Assembly (NCBI GenBank): GCA_010027605.1
Contig: RGUW01000002.1
Location: 1 to 63,261, forward strand
Source: Synechococcaceae bacterium WB9_2_112
Lineage (GTDB): Bacteria > Cyanobacteriota > Cyanobacteriia > PCC-6307 > Cyanobiaceae
Direction of reading: 5' to 3'
DNA length: 63,261 nt
Part shown: positions 54,476 through 63,261 of the stretch, piece after piece
Layout: every line of letters begins with the position of its first letter
How positions within the stretch are numbered: the first letter of the stretch is position 1
Notes under the pieces: model-generated
What the model saw: the letters and a program-made list of their open reading frames with translations, nothing else
The model's database searches: none
Told to the model about the DNA's origin: nothing
Position numbers and translations under genes: made by a program

Positions 54476-54532
54476 CACGCCGTTGTAGCCGAGCGCGACA
54501 GGTGACAATGGGGTCACTGCGATCCAGCGCCG

Positions 54533-55948
54533 TTGGCCGTTGCGCCCCCAGCCCCACAGGCGAGTGCCGCCCTTCCCTTCGCCAGTGCTGAACAGCTGGA
54601 TCCGCGCCTGCAGGAGTTACTGGAGGCCGCTGCGACGCAGCTGAGCCAATGGCTCGGGTCGGCGACACAGCGCTCCCCTCTGCCAGGACTGTCGTTGCTG
54701 CCTGAGGTCGCACCCCAGGCCTCCGGTCTTGGCAATGGGGCGCTGCTGGCCGACCTGCAGCTGGTGATGGAGGGTGCCTACAACGTCAACCATCCGGGGG
54801 CCCTGGCCCACCTCGATCCGCCGCCGCTGATGGCGTCGATCGCGGCCGAGCTCGTCTGCGCAGGACTCAACAACAACCTTCTGGCCGAAGAGCTCTCACC
54901 CAGCCTCAGCCGTCTGGAACGCAGCCTCTGCGGCTGGCTGGCCGAAGCGATCGGTTTGCCGCCGGGCAGTGGTGGGGTTCCGGCCAGCGGCGGGACCCTT
55001 TCCAACCTCATGGCCCTGGTGACGGCCAGGGTGAGCCGGGGGCTGCAGCACTGCAGCGAAGCGGTGGTGCTGGCCAGCAGTGCGGCCCATGTCTCCCTCA
55101 GCAAGGCCCTGCTGGTCATGGGTCTGCCGCCATCGGCCCTGCGGCTGCTGCCGACCGATGCCCAGGGGCGCCTCGATCCTGAGGCCCTGGCCCTTGAGCT
55201 CGAGGCCTGCGCGGCAGCAGGTGTTCCGGTGCTGGCGGTGGTTGGCACGGCCGGGACGACGGTCTGCGGCGCTGTCGATCCATTGCCCGCGATGGCCTCC
55301 CTGTGCCGGCGTCACGGGGTCTGGCTCCACGTTGATGGAGCGATCGGTGCCGTGTATGCCCTCGATCCGGAGCACGCACCCCGGGTGGCTGGATTGGCAC
55401 TGGCCGATTCGATCACCATCAATCCCCAGAAGCTGCTGGGCATCACCAAGACCTCCTCGCTCCTGCTGCTGGCCCAGCCCGCCCAACTGGCCGACACCTT
55501 TGCCACGGGGCTTCCCTACATGGAGCCGAGCTGGGGCGGCAGCCATGGTGGTGACTGCGGTCTGCAGGGCACGCGCTCGGCCGAGGTGCTCAAGCTGTGG
55601 CTGGGGCTGCGTCAGTTGGGACGTGACGGCATCACGGCGATCCTCGATGGTGCCATCGCCCGCCGCCGGCGCCTGCAATCCCTGCTCGAGCCCTGGACGC
55701 GCCTGCTGTTGCGCCAGGGTGGGCTGCATCTTCTGGCCTTCAGCCCCGAGGGGCTGAGCGCAGCTGAGTCCGACCACTGGAGCCGCTCGACCCGCCAGGA
55801 CCTGCTGGCGGCCCAGTTGATGCTGTCGCGGCCGATGCATCTGGGGCGTCACCATCTCAAGGCGGTGCTCGGCAATCCCCACACCCGTGAGGAGCACCTG
55901 CAACAGCTGGCCGCGATCGTCGGCCGCAGTGTCGAGGTGTTGCCATGA
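54533..55948 (+). CDS. Group II PLP-dependent decarboxylase
   Basis: 471 aa, opening at TTG 54533 with no ATG or GTG alternative close by. PVPASGGTLSNLMAL-like GVPASGGTLSN near residue 145 and HVDGAIGAVYALDPE near 265 precede the PLP lysine in SITINPQKLLGI near residue 302. This is the DOPA/glutamate/aspartate/diaminobutyrate decarboxylase fold. The exact amino acid cannot be named; aspartate to beta-alanine or diaminobutyrate to diaminopropane are possibilities in cyanobacteria. ATGA overlap with the next gene. Confidence 0.85.
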   Translation: MAVAPPAPQASAALPFASAEQLDPRLQELLEAAATQLSQWLGSATQRSPLPGLSLLPEVAPQASGLGNGALLADLQLVMEGAYNVNHPGALAHLDPPPLMASIAAELVCAGLNNNLLAEELSPSLSRLERSLCGWLAEAIGLPPGSGGVPASGGTLSNLMALVTARVSRGLQHCSEAVVLASSAAHVSLSKALLVMGLPPSALRLLPTDAQGRLDPEALALELEACAAAGVPVLAVVGTAGTTVCGAVDPLPAMASLCRRHGVWLHVDGAIGAVYALDPEHAPRVAGLALADSITINPQKLLGITKTSSLLLLAQPAQLADTFATGLPYMEPSWGGSHGGDCGLQGTRSAEVLKLWLGLRQLGRDGITAILDGAIARRRRLQSLLEPWTRLLLRQGGLHLLAFSPEGLSAAESDHWSRSTRQDLLAAQLMLSRPMHLGRHHLKAVLGNPHTREEHLQQLAAIVGRSVEVLP

Positions 55949-56154
55949 GTCAGACCCGGGGACGCTGGGTGGCCCTGGTGACCGGTGTCTTGTCGGTGTT
56001 GATCGGTGTGGCCTATCTGGTGCTGATCACGGTGCTCGACAGTCGCGGTCCGCTGTTGCCGCCGCCACCGGAGGCCCTGGGCTTCAGCGTGAGTCAGGAC
56101 GGGGCGGCAGCTGTTTCTCCTGCTGTCGTCTCAACGGCTCCACCACCCGGCTGA
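55945..56154 (+). CDS. Small single-span membrane protein
   Basis: 69 aa. A hydrophobic helix near residues 9-29 (VALVTGVLSVLIGVAYLVLITVL in outline) is followed by a Pro-rich exterior ([13 protein letters not shown]). ATG overlaps the decarboxylase stop (ATGA), so it is co-translated. The C-terminus overlaps the GTPase gene by about 70 nt. Unknown role; the PPEALGFS segment looks conserved in cyanobacteria. Confidence 0.6.
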   Translation: MSQTRGRWVALVTGVLSVLIGVAYLVLITVLDSRGPLLPPPPEALGFSVSQDGAAAVSPAVVSTAPPPG

Positions 56155-57637
56155 ACGCCTTCTCAAGGAAGCGACGCAGGTCGGCATCGCGTCGACTCAG
56201 GTCGAACTGTTGTTGCACCACCTCCTGAACACCGCCATCGCCCCAGTCCTGGTTCTGCGCGAAGTACGTGATGAAACTGAGTCCGGCGACCCGGGTCAAC
56301 CAGGCGGCGCTGACGGCCTGAAGGGCGCGACCCACCAGCAGGGTCGGCAGGCTCAGGCTCAGGCTGGTGCTCAGCAGACTGACCCCACCCTTGACCAGCC
56401 CCAGGGCTGCCAGAGTCTTGCCGACCGACACGGCGAGATCCTGGGCTGTGTCGCGGCTCAGCTGAATGCCATAAACCCGCCCGATCTCCACCACCATCTG
56501 GGCGTTGACAGCAGCGGCGGCCAGCAGGTCGAGCCCCGGCAGCGGGGTCACGGCCAGCGCCCCTGCACCGATCCACATCGTGCGCTCGACGATCGACTCG
56601 GCATCCTGGCGACGTTGTTGAGCAAGAAGGGCCTGGCTGGCTTCGCTGAGGCGACGGCTCTGCAGCAGCAGATTGTCGGCGATCAGTTCCTCACCATCGC
56701 GATGCAGTACGGCAGCGATGCGCTGCAACAGGGCATCGACCTCCGGGAACGGTTGCAGCGGCTGGCCTCCCGGACGGGGAACGCTCTGGGGCGAGGCACT
56801 GGCGGCGACCACGTCGTCCGCTTCGAGCAAGCCACGACAGCGCTGGCGCAGCAGGCTGAGCAGCCTTGCCTCCTCCTGTTCACCTCGCAGATCGCATTTG
56901 TTGAGAACCAGCAACAGGCGTTTCCCCAGCGCCGCCAGGGTTTCAAACACGTGCATCTCGGCGGCCCGCAGGTCGCCGTCGACGACCAGCAGCAACAGAT
57001 CGGCGCGGGCTGCCTGTTCCCGTGCCAGCCGTTCGCGGCTGTCGCCGGCGTCGCCTGATTCCAGGATTCCGGGTGTGTCAATCAACCAGATGGCCCGCTG
57101 CAGGCCCCTGAGGCGCAGGCGGTATCGGCTGCTGGCGCTGGTGGTCCCCATCGCGGCCCCCACCGAGCCCACCAACTCACCCAGCAGGGCACGGATCAGC
57201 GATGTCTTGCCGCTGGAGCCTGCCCCCAGCACCACGATCATCAGATCGCCCCGTTCCAGGTCGCGGGCCATGCGTTGCCGTTCTTGCGCAAGCAGATTCC
57301 GCTCGACGGCATCGCGCACCCGCTCCAGGGTCTGGTCAATGGCTTCGAGGTTCTGACGTGCAGCCTCGCGTCGGTTGGATGGAGCCGTCGCTGCTGTGGA
57401 GGGACCAGTGGTGCGCTGCCCTGTGCGCAGTGCCCGCAGCCAAGGCCAGAGCAGCTGGCCCAGCACCAAGGCCGCTGCCAGCAGCAGCAGCCACAGCACC
57501 GGGGCGACCAGGCCATAGGGCAGAACGGCACTGAGCTGCCAGATCAGTTGGTTGATCGCCTGCAGGACCAGACCCAGCAGCACAAGGGCCGCCAGCAGGA
57601 GCGCGAGGGCCAGCCAGAGCCGTTTGCGCAGGTTCAC
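56084..57637 (-). CDS. Dynamin/Era-like GTPase with membrane helices and DUF697
   Basis: 517 aa from GTG 57637, which overlaps the upstream stop (GTGA); ATG 57673 adds 12 residues. Two N-terminal helices ([21 protein letters not shown], then [20 protein letters not shown]) precede a GTPase domain: [19 protein letters not shown] near 140, DTPGILESG and LNKCDLRGE. The C-terminal half has the DUF697 [27 protein letters not shown] segment. Such proteins are found on cyanobacterial and plastid membranes; function is poorly known. It follows the penicillin-binding gene, translationally coupled. Confidence 0.85.
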   Translation of the reverse strand: MNLRKRLWLALALLLAALVLLGLVLQAINQLIWQLSAVLPYGLVAPVLWLLLLAAALVLGQLLWPWLRALRTGQRTTGPSTAATAPSNRREAARQNLEAIDQTLERVRDAVERNLLAQERQRMARDLERGDLMIVVLGAGSSGKTSLIRALLGELVGSVGAAMGTTSASSRYRLRLRGLQRAIWLIDTPGILESGDAGDSRERLAREQAARADLLLLVVDGDLRAAEMHVFETLAALGKRLLLVLNKCDLRGEQEEARLLSLLRQRCRGLLEADDVVAASASPQSVPRPGGQPLQPFPEVDALLQRIAAVLHRDGEELIADNLLLQSRRLSEASQALLAQQRRQDAESIVERTMWIGAGALAVTPLPGLDLLAAAAVNAQMVVEIGRVYGIQLSRDTAQDLAVSVGKTLAALGLVKGGVSLLSTSLSLSLPTLLVGRALQAVSAAWLTRVAGLSFITYFAQNQDWGDGGVQEVVQQQFDLSRRDADLRRFLEKAFSRVVEPLRRQQEKQLPPRPDSR

Positions 57638-59814
57638 CCACCGCTCCCCGCTGCGGCGATGATCTCGTTCCACAGGGCCGCTGCAAGCCCGCTGCCGGCC
57701 CGGGTCGGGCGGTTGTCATCGTTCCCCAGCCACACCCCAACGACCCAGTGGTGGGCGGGATCAAAGCCGATGAACCACAGGTCGCGACTGTCGTTGGTGG
57801 TGCCGGTCTTGCCGCCCTCACCGCCGCCGCGGTAGGCCGCCCTGCCGGTGCCCTGGCGCACGACCGCCTGCAGCATCGCCTGCAACGTGTCGCTCACCCG
57901 CGTCGTGGTGGCGCGTCGGCCAGGGTTGGCCAGAGGGGCTGCCTGATTGGCCGCCTGGCGGCAGCGTGGATCGGCCAGCCCCTGACAACGCTCGGCATCG
58001 ATCAGCCGCCGGATCGTGCGTGGTGCATGCCAGATCCCACCATTGGCAATGGCGGCATAGGCGCTGCTCATCTCGAGCAGGGTGGCTTCGCTCTGGCCCA
58101 GGGCAAGTCCGGGAACCGCACGCATCGGTGAATCGATGCCCAGATCCCGGGCTTTCTGCACGACCGATTCCAGTCCGACGCGGCGGCTCAGCCGCAGGGC
58201 AGCGGTGTTGCTGCTGATCGCCAGCGCCGTGGTCAGACTGAGGCCGCCATGGCACGTTGAGCTGTAGTGAATGCCTCCCCAATCGAGGGGATCGCAGCTC
58301 ACAACAGAACCCTCACCCAGGCCGCGCTCCAGCGCCAGGGTGTAGGGCACCAGCTTGAAGGTGCTTCCAGGTTGCCGCAGTGCCATGGAGGCCCGGTTGA
58401 ACTGACTGCTGCTGTAATCGCGCCCGCCGGCGATGGCGACGATGCCACCGTTGCGATAGTCGAGCACCACCACCGCTCCCTGGCTCACCGCCTGGTCGCG
58501 GTGCGTGTCGATCCAGCGACGCAGCAGCGCTTCGATGCGCTGCTGCAGACCCAGGTCCAGATGGGTATCGATCAGGTAGTTGCCTTGCTGGGCGGCATCG
58601 GATCCGACCAGTTGCTCCAGATCGCGGCGCACCTGGTCGGTGTAATAAGGCGCCCCGCGCAGGGCGGGATTGCTGCGACAAGCCTGGGGAGCGATGATTA
58701 CCGGAGCCCGAGAGGCGCGTCGGGCCCGGTCGTCGCTGATGCGGCCGGTGGCCGCCATTTTGCTGAGCACCTGGTTGCGCGATTCCAGGGCTGCTGCTGG
58801 ATCGACACAGGGGTCAAAGCCGTTCGGCGAGGGCAACAACCCGACGAGCAGGGCGGACTCTTCGAGACTCAGCTGCCGGGCCGAGCGACCGAAATAGTGG
58901 CGGGAGGCGTCTTCAAAGCCCCAGCCGACCCCGAGATAGACCCGGTTGAGGTAACTCAACAGCAGATCACGCTTGCTGTAACGGGCTTCGAGCTGCAGGG
59001 CCACCAGCAGTTCTCGCCACTTGCGTTGGAGGGTCTCCCCATTGCCGACCTCGTCGGGATAGAGGCTGCGCGCCAGTTGCTGGGTCAGGGTGCTGCCCCC
59101 CTGAAGCACCCGCCCGCCCAGCAGATTGGTGAACAGGGCGCGTGCCGTGCCGATCGGATCAACACCTGGATGCCACCAGAAGCGACTGTCTTCGCTGGCC
59201 AGGAGTGCGTCGACCAGGGTTCCCGGATAGTCGCTCAGCCCAGCCAGTTCGCGGTGCTTGATCGTGTCGAGGCTGCTGATCGGTCTGCCACTGCGGTCGT
59301 AGAGGGCCAGGGGACCGCGCACGGTGGCCAGGCTTCCCTTGATCGGCATCAGGGCCACCGAGAGCAGCAGCAGCAGCGACCCACCACCCAGTCCTGCGCA
59401 GATCATCCAGCCGACGATCAGGCGCAGGCGTTGCAACTCAGGCAGCGGCGGCAGGCTGAACTGCAGGGTTGGTAGATCGACCTGGTTGGGTGGACCGAGT
59501 TGAACCCGGTCACCATCGTTGAGCAGCAGCTCATGGATGCGTCGTCCCTGCCACCAGAGCCCGTTGGTGGAGCCGGCATCACGCAGCCGCCAGACCCTGC
59601 CACGGCCCTCGAGCAGGGCATGCTCTCGGCTGACCGCACTGTGGTCGATCACCACGTCGAGGTCGCCGTCACGACCGATGCGGTACTGGCCCGGGAGCAG
59701 GTCGATCGTCTGTGGCGGCGCCAGCCCCTGATGCACCACGAGCTGCGGGCGGGCAGGCTGGCGCAGCACGCGCCAGCGGTCCTGCAGCGAGGCGATCAGC
59801 CGTTCAACGGGCAT
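57634..59814 (-). CDS. Class A penicillin-binding protein with N-terminal FHA domain
   Basis: 726 aa from ATG 59814 ([14 protein letters not shown]). Residues about 30-120 form an FHA domain: [29 protein letters not shown], with the phosphothreonine-binding R, S and H. A transmembrane helix near 145-165 is followed by the GT51 transglycosylase ([32 protein letters not shown]) and the transpeptidase with STFK (catalytic Ser), SSNTAAL and GGKTGTT. It builds peptidoglycan, and the FHA domain implies control by Ser/Thr phosphorylation. Overlaps lspA by 11 nt. Confidence 0.92.
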   Translation of the reverse strand: MPVERLIASLQDRWRVLRQPARPQLVVHQGLAPPQTIDLLPGQYRIGRDGDLDVVIDHSAVSREHALLEGRGRVWRLRDAGSTNGLWWQGRRIHELLLNDGDRVQLGPPNQVDLPTLQFSLPPLPELQRLRLIVGWMICAGLGGGSLLLLLSVALMPIKGSLATVRGPLALYDRSGRPISSLDTIKHRELAGLSDYPGTLVDALLASEDSRFWWHPGVDPIGTARALFTNLLGGRVLQGGSTLTQQLARSLYPDEVGNGETLQRKWRELLVALQLEARYSKRDLLLSYLNRVYLGVGWGFEDASRHYFGRSARQLSLEESALLVGLLPSPNGFDPCVDPAAALESRNQVLSKMAATGRISDDRARRASRAPVIIAPQACRSNPALRGAPYYTDQVRRDLEQLVGSDAAQQGNYLIDTHLDLGLQQRIEALLRRWIDTHRDQAVSQGAVVVLDYRNGGIVAIAGGRDYSSSQFNRASMALRQPGSTFKLVPYTLALERGLGEGSVVSCDPLDWGGIHYSSTCHGGLSLTTALAISSNTAALRLSRRVGLESVVQKARDLGIDSPMRAVPGLALGQSEATLLEMSSAYAAIANGGIWHAPRTIRRLIDAERCQGLADPRCRQAANQAAPLANPGRRATTTRVSDTLQAMLQAVVRQGTGRAAYRGGGEGGKTGTTNDSRDLWFIGFDPAHHWVVGVWLGNDDNRPTRAGSGLAAALWNEIIAAAGSGG

Positions 59815-60280
59815 CGGATCGTGTGCGGCTGAGCAGGTCGAAGGCGAAGCAGGCCACCGCCAGGTTGATCGCCACATCGGCCACGTTGAACACCGGAAAC
59901 TCGAACGGCACCAGGCGCAGAAAATCGACCACGACGCCCATGCGCCAGCGGTCGATGCCGTTGCCGATGGTGCCGCCCAGCAACAAGCCGACAGCTGCCG
60001 TCTGAGCGACATTGAGCCCCTGCTGCCGCCACACCCATCCCAGCAGCACCAGGGTGACGATGGCGCTGATCAGGGCCAGCAGGGTCTGGGCCTGGGTGAA
60101 GAGGCTGAACGCCGCACCCCGGTTGAACACCAGCTGGAGATCCAGCAGGCCAGGTAACCAGCGTCGTGTGACGCCCTCGGGCAGGGAGACGAGAACCCAC
60201 GCCTTGCTGAACTGATCGAGCAGCACGATCAGCAGGGCCAGCATCAGGGTGCTGAAGCGGGCAGTACGGCGCATGCTCAT
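59804..60280 (-). CDS. lspA: Lipoprotein signal peptidase
   Basis: 158 aa from ATG 60280 (ATG 60274 is possible). Four transmembrane helices; the catalytic Asp pair is in [14 protein letters not shown] and [15 protein letters not shown] near residues 115 and 135. It cleaves prolipoprotein leaders such as those on the binding lipoproteins at 4969 and 22272. Starts in an ATGA overlap with bioY. Confidence 0.95.
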   Translation of the reverse strand: MSMRRTARFSTLMLALLIVLLDQFSKAWVLVSLPEGVTRRWLPGLLDLQLVFNRGAAFSLFTQAQTLLALISAIVTLVLLGWVWRQQGLNVAQTAAVGLLLGGTIGNGIDRWRMGVVVDFLRLVPFEFPVFNVADVAINLAVACFAFDLLSRTRSDAR

Positions 60281-60852
60281 GGAGCCAGTCGCAGCCCTCG
60301 GCGCAGTGCCAGGGCAGCCACGGCGACCCCGCAGCACAACAGGATCTGGGCAGGCAGCGGAGCCAGGCTATAGCTCACCGCCAGCTGGGGCAGCCCGACG
60401 TTCCAGCGACCTGACAGGGCGCCGAGCACCAGATTCAGCAGCCCGCACAGCTGCAGCACCGCCAGCCCAAGCAGACTCACGCCAAACAGGCTGAGCAGGT
60501 CGTCCATGCCTCCCTGGCGGGCAAGCCTGCCGCTCAGCCAGGCCGCCGGCACGAATCCCACCAGATACCCGAAACCTGGCTCGAGCAGATATCCCGGCCC
60601 ACCACCCCCCTGAAACACGGGCAGCTGAAACAGTCCGACGCTGAGATAGGCCACGGCAGCGAGCATGGCGCTGCGGGGCCCGCAGACCAGGGCTGTCAGG
60701 AGCAGGGCCGGCACCTGCAGCGTCATCGGCAGGGTGAGCAGCTGCAGGGCACCGGAGCTGCTGGGCAGGGGTACGGCGGCGCTGACCAGCCCTCCGGCCA
60801 GGATCAGCATCAGCCCTGCCAGGGCTCCGGTCCAGATGGCGATCGCACGCAA
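60277..60852 (-). CDS. bioY: BioY-type biotin transporter subunit
   Basis: 191 aa. Six hydrophobic helices with LPMTLQVPALLLTALVCGPRSAMLAAVAYLSVGLFQLPVFQGG and YLLEPGFGYLVGFVPAAWL, the BioY signature. It is the substrate-binding component of an ECF-type biotin importer or acts alone. Divergent start 75 nt from sipA. Overlaps lspA by 4 nt. Confidence 0.9.
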   Translation of the reverse strand: MRAIAIWTGALAGLMLILAGGLVSAAVPLPSSSGALQLLTLPMTLQVPALLLTALVCGPRSAMLAAVAYLSVGLFQLPVFQGGGGPGYLLEPGFGYLVGFVPAAWLSGRLARQGGMDDLLSLFGVSLLGLAVLQLCGLLNLVLGALSGRWNVGLPQLAVSYSLAPLPAQILLCCGVAVAALALRRGLRLAP

Positions 60853-60927
60853 CGGTTGAGCCGGATGAGCGAACTGCTGGCCATCCTGCTGCAGTTAGGG
60901 TCCGACGTCATCCAGCCCCCTGGTTCG

Positions 60928-61149
60928 ATGCCTGATTCCACCCCTGTAGCCCTTGGCGATGCTGTCAGGTTGGCGGTTCAGCGCCCGTACCTCAAGACGG
61001 CCGATCCGATGCCGATGCTGCGGCCGGGTGACCTGATCTCTCCCGATGAGGTCGGGCAGGTTGTGGGTCTGCGGGCAGCTGAGCAAGTGGCCGTCAGGTT
61101 TCGCCGGGGCACCTTTCTGCTCGAGGCCAGCTGGCTCAGCCCTGCCTGA
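60928..61149 (+). CDS. sipA: SipA (NblS-interacting) regulatory protein
   Basis: 73 aa from ATG 60928. The core RPYLKTADPMPMLRPGDLI is the hallmark of the DUF3148/SipA family, followed by VAVRFRRGTFLLEASWL. SipA binds the histidine kinase NblS and stimulates its activity in high-light and nutrient-stress control. The frame continues upstream to 60856, but that part is outside the homology. The last 14 nt overlap the convergent peptidase. Confidence 0.85.
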   Translation: MPDSTPVALGDAVRLAVQRPYLKTADPMPMLRPGDLISPDEVGQVVGLRAAEQVAVRFRRGTFLLEASWLSPA

Positions 61150-62425
61150 GGGGGTGCCGCTCCCAGGCCCGCTGCGCCGCCTCCAGGCCGCGCCTGGGGC
61201 CGCAGAGGCTCAGGCGTGGCTTGAGCAGGCAGCGACGGGCCACGCTCAGCAATGCCTCCGCGCTGATCTCGCCTGCCCGTTCCAGGCAGGTGTCGATGTA
61301 GTCGACACCGAGCCCGAAACTCAGCAGCAGCGCATGGCGATCAGCCTGCTGGCTGCAGGTCTGGCGTCCCATGGCCTCCTGCCCTCTGTATTTGGCCACT
61401 GCCAACGTCAGGGCCGCGTCGGTCATGGGGGTCTGCAGCAGGTCCTGCCATTCATCGAGCAATGCCGTACAGGCCTCTGAGGCCCGTTCAGCCGAGGTCG
61501 ACAGATGCCAGATGAATGGAGTCGGGCCCCGTCGTGCCGGCATGTGCACACCCACGTCATAAGCAAGGCCTCGCTCCTCGCGCAGCGCCACGAACAGCCG
61601 ACTCGACATGCCAAGGCCCAGATGCGCCTGCAAGAGCCTCAGCGGCAGGCTGTCTGGATGGCTCAGGGGTGGCACGCGGCAGCCGAGCATCAGCACGACC
61701 TGACCGGTGTCGTCGTCGATCAGCTCCAGCGCCTTGTCGTCTGGCTCGGGGTGGCTCAGGACCGGGTCGAGGCCGGGAGCCGCCGGGTTCCAGCGATGGC
61801 GTTCTGCCGCCACGGCCAGTTGTTCAGGCAGCACCGCCGGCAGGGTGCCGGCGATCACCAGGGCAGCGCCAGAGCGCCTCAGCTGACCCTGCAGCAGCGC
61901 CAGATCGTCGCGTTCCATGGCGACGAGGTCCGATTCGACGCCAAGAGGATCATGGCCGTATGGCCCATGGCCATAGAGCTGCTGGCGCAGCGCTTCATGG
62001 CAGAGGTGGAAAGGATCCTCCCGTTGCCGCTGCAGCGTCTGCAGATTGAGTTGGCGTTCGATGGCGATCTGCTCAGGCTCGAGCCTCGGTTCGAGCGCCA
62101 TCTGCAGCAGCAGGGGAATGAGGCGTGCGCCATCGCTGCTGGCGCATTTGAGGTTGACGACAAGATGGTCTTCACTGGCTTCACACCGCAGTGCCGCGCC
62201 GCGTCCTTCAACAAGATCGGCCAGGGCTTCGGCATCCAGATCTCCACAGCCGCGGGTGAGCAGCCCGGCGAGCAGTTGATGGGCGCCCCGTTGTCCTGCC
62301 GGATCAGCACTGCTGCCCCCGGCGATCCACAACCTGGCTGCCAACAGATCAGGGGCAGGGCACTGACGCTGTGCCAGAAGCAGTCCGCCTGGAAGCGTCT
62401 GGTGATGCCATGGGCCCATGCTCAT
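61136..62425 (-). CDS. M16-family peptidase-like subunit lacking the HxxEH motif
   Basis: 429 aa. The fold of the pitrilysin/processing-peptidase family is visible, but the zinc site that should be HxxEH reads GAHQLLAGLL near residue 50, with the Glu and second His missing. The C-terminal R/Y pair equivalent is present in SRLFVALREERGLAYDVGV near residue 280. In two-gene M16 pairs, one subunit is typically catalytic and the other contributes Arg/Tyr. Its ATG overlaps the stop of the adjacent M16 gene (ATGA), supporting a heterodimer. Confidence 0.85.
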   Translation of the reverse strand: MSMGPWHHQTLPGGLLLAQRQCPAPDLLAARLWIAGGSSADPAGQRGAHQLLAGLLTRGCGDLDAEALADLVEGRGAALRCEASEDHLVVNLKCASSDGARLIPLLLQMALEPRLEPEQIAIERQLNLQTLQRQREDPFHLCHEALRQQLYGHGPYGHDPLGVESDLVAMERDDLALLQGQLRRSGAALVIAGTLPAVLPEQLAVAAERHRWNPAAPGLDPVLSHPEPDDKALELIDDDTGQVVLMLGCRVPPLSHPDSLPLRLLQAHLGLGMSSRLFVALREERGLAYDVGVHMPARRGPTPFIWHLSTSAERASEACTALLDEWQDLLQTPMTDAALTLAVAKYRGQEAMGRQTCSQQADRHALLLSFGLGVDYIDTCLERAGEISAEALLSVARRCLLKPRLSLCGPRRGLEAAQRAWERHPLRQG

Positions 62426-63261
62426 GCCGGTACCGCCTCCAGCACGCAGGCACGACCGGGCGCGAGCAGGGTCAGGCTCTGGTGCAACGCGGGCTGGTCA
62501 ATCCGGTTGATGCTGTTCAAGGGCTCAGCCAGGTCGAGGGGGCGGTTCCACAGACCGTTGTTACCGATTGCAGCGGCGATGCCGGCTGCAGCCTCGAGAC
62601 CGAAGCGGTAGCCATTGCGCACCAGGGCCAGCCCCCGGGCCAGCTCCTGCCCCTCGGGCAGGTGCTCCTGGCACTCATGCAGCACCGCGTTGATCTCCTG
62701 CCGCACCGCAGGCAGGTCGTCGGCGTCGCAGACAGCCTCAAGCAAGGCCAGGCTGCCGAATTCGAGCACCTGCAGATCCAGGTCGATGCTCTCGACCAAT
62801 TGAAGCTGCTCGCGCAGGCGATCCACCAGTCGGCTGCGTCGACCTTCGGCCAGCAGGCTGGTGGCCAGGTCCATCGCGGCCAGGGCATCCCGCTGGGCCG
62901 CACCCGGCAGCGACCAGGCCATCAGCAGCCGGGCCGATTCGAGCTGGGCAAACGTCTGCCGATGCACGCCTGGCTGGATCTGCAGCAGTGGCGGTTCGCT
63001 GATCGCGCCGCGCCGTGGCAACTGGCCCAGGGGAGAGCAGGCCAGCTGGGTCAGCAACGCCTGCCAGCAGGCCTGGTCGAGGGGACCGCAGACGGCCAGC
63101 ACACAGCGCTCGCCGCTGTACACCCCCTGCTGGAACAGCCGCATTGCCCCTGGAGTGTGGCTGTTCAAAGCGGTCTCGACGCCCAGGATCGCGCGGCCAT
63201 AGGGGTGGTTGCCGCAACCCAGCTCCAGCAGGGTCTGGAGGGCCAGTTCGTCGGGCTGGTC
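62422..63261 (-). CDS. M16-family peptidase, N-terminal part beyond the window
   Basis: 279 residues of the C-terminal two-thirds are present; the reading frame runs off the right edge. The interior NHPYGRAILGVET segment near its window start is typical of M16 peptidases, and GRRSRLVDRLREQLQLVESID near the middle resembles the family's C-terminal half. The HxxEH zinc site would be encoded beyond the window. It precedes and overlaps the inactive-looking subunit, so the pair is likely a heterodimer. Confidence 0.85.
   Translation of the reverse strand, partial: DQPDELALQTLLELGCGNHPYGRAILGVETALNSHTPGAMRLFQQGVYSGERCVLAVCGPLDQACWQALLTQLACSPLGQLPRRGAISEPPLLQIQPGVHRQTFAQLESARLLMAWSLPGAAQRDALAAMDLATSLLAEGRRSRLVDRLREQLQLVESIDLDLQVLEFGSLALLEAVCDADDLPAVRQEINAVLHECQEHLPEGQELARGLALVRNGYRFGLEAAAGIAAAIGNNGLWNRPLDLAEPLNSINRIDQPALHQSLTLLAPGRACVLEAVPA

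Overview
The window is a dense, GC-rich cyanobacterial chromosome segment. Phycobilisome core protein ApcF, photosystem II assembly factor Psb28, a GUN4-domain protein, SipA, a thylakoid-lumen-type pentapeptide protein and scattered HIP1 octamers (GCGATCGC, e.g. near 1002, 33440 and 60840) mark it as cyanobacterial. Small intergenic gaps, high GC and the gene neighbourhoods (rsmA-ispE-DUF3082-pdhB-secD-secF; glnA next to apcF) fit the Synechococcus/Cyanobium picocyanobacterial clade; this placement is an inference. I see no tRNA, rRNA, CRISPR array, transposase or prophage.

Region 1 (1-13.1 kb) is the most striking part. After a PrxQ-type peroxiredoxin, rpmB and a small thioredoxin-fold protein comes a guanidine-I (ykkC) riboswitch at about 1047-1149. 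It heads a tightly packed operon: Ni-dependent guanidine hydrolase (gdmH), its HypA/HypB-like nickel chaperones, a glutamine-synthetase-like gamma-glutamyl ligase, a NitT/TauT-type ABC importer (lipoprotein, permease, ATPase) and a Rieske non-heme iron oxygenase. A convergent two-gene unit (53-aa protein, xylose-isomerase-like TIM barrel) follows. Then comes a second module: a membrane di-iron desaturase/hydroxylase, a MetX-like alpha/beta hydrolase and a second glutamine-synthetase-like ligase. The guanidine core is known from Synechocystis. The two oxygenases and two ligases attached to it suggest a wider pathway that oxidises and glutamylates substituted guanidines or amines; that pathway is my hypothesis.

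Region 2 (13.1-24 kb): htpG; a gene-poor 0.65-kb stretch with a LexA-box-like site; a PRXL2-type peroxiredoxin; a photolyase/cryptochrome; a complete polar amino acid ABC transporter (bztABCD type, reverse strand); and a membrane protein overlapping a ZIP-family metal transporter, preceded by a perfect 9-1-9 palindrome.

Region 3 (24-37.5 kb): a DUF2126 protein, a His/Cys-rich conserved protein, a PPC(DUF296)-glutaredoxin fusion and a double SpoIIAA-like protein. Next is a persulfide-detoxification operon (persulfide dioxygenase-rhodanese, rhodanese-DUF2892, TauE/SafE, DUF302, glutathione reductase) divergent from an ArsR-family regulator, then a miniature SepF-like protein, an AT-richer UPF0114 membrane gene, a PilZ protein and a frameshifted GapA-type GAPDH.

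Region 4 (37.5-63.3 kb) is mostly housekeeping: yraN-rsmA-ispE-DUF3082-pdhB-secD-secF, two AI-2E family exporters, psb28, selU, a GUN4 protein, an RsbW-like kinase, a methyltransferase, glnA (with a terminator and an NtcA-type promoter), apcF, a serine/alanine-glyoxylate aminotransferase, tadA, a group II PLP decarboxylase, a DUF697 GTPase, an FHA-class A penicillin-binding protein, lspA, bioY, sipA and a pair of M16 peptidases, the last cut by the window edge.

All functions are read from sequence motifs and remembered family knowledge; no database search was run.
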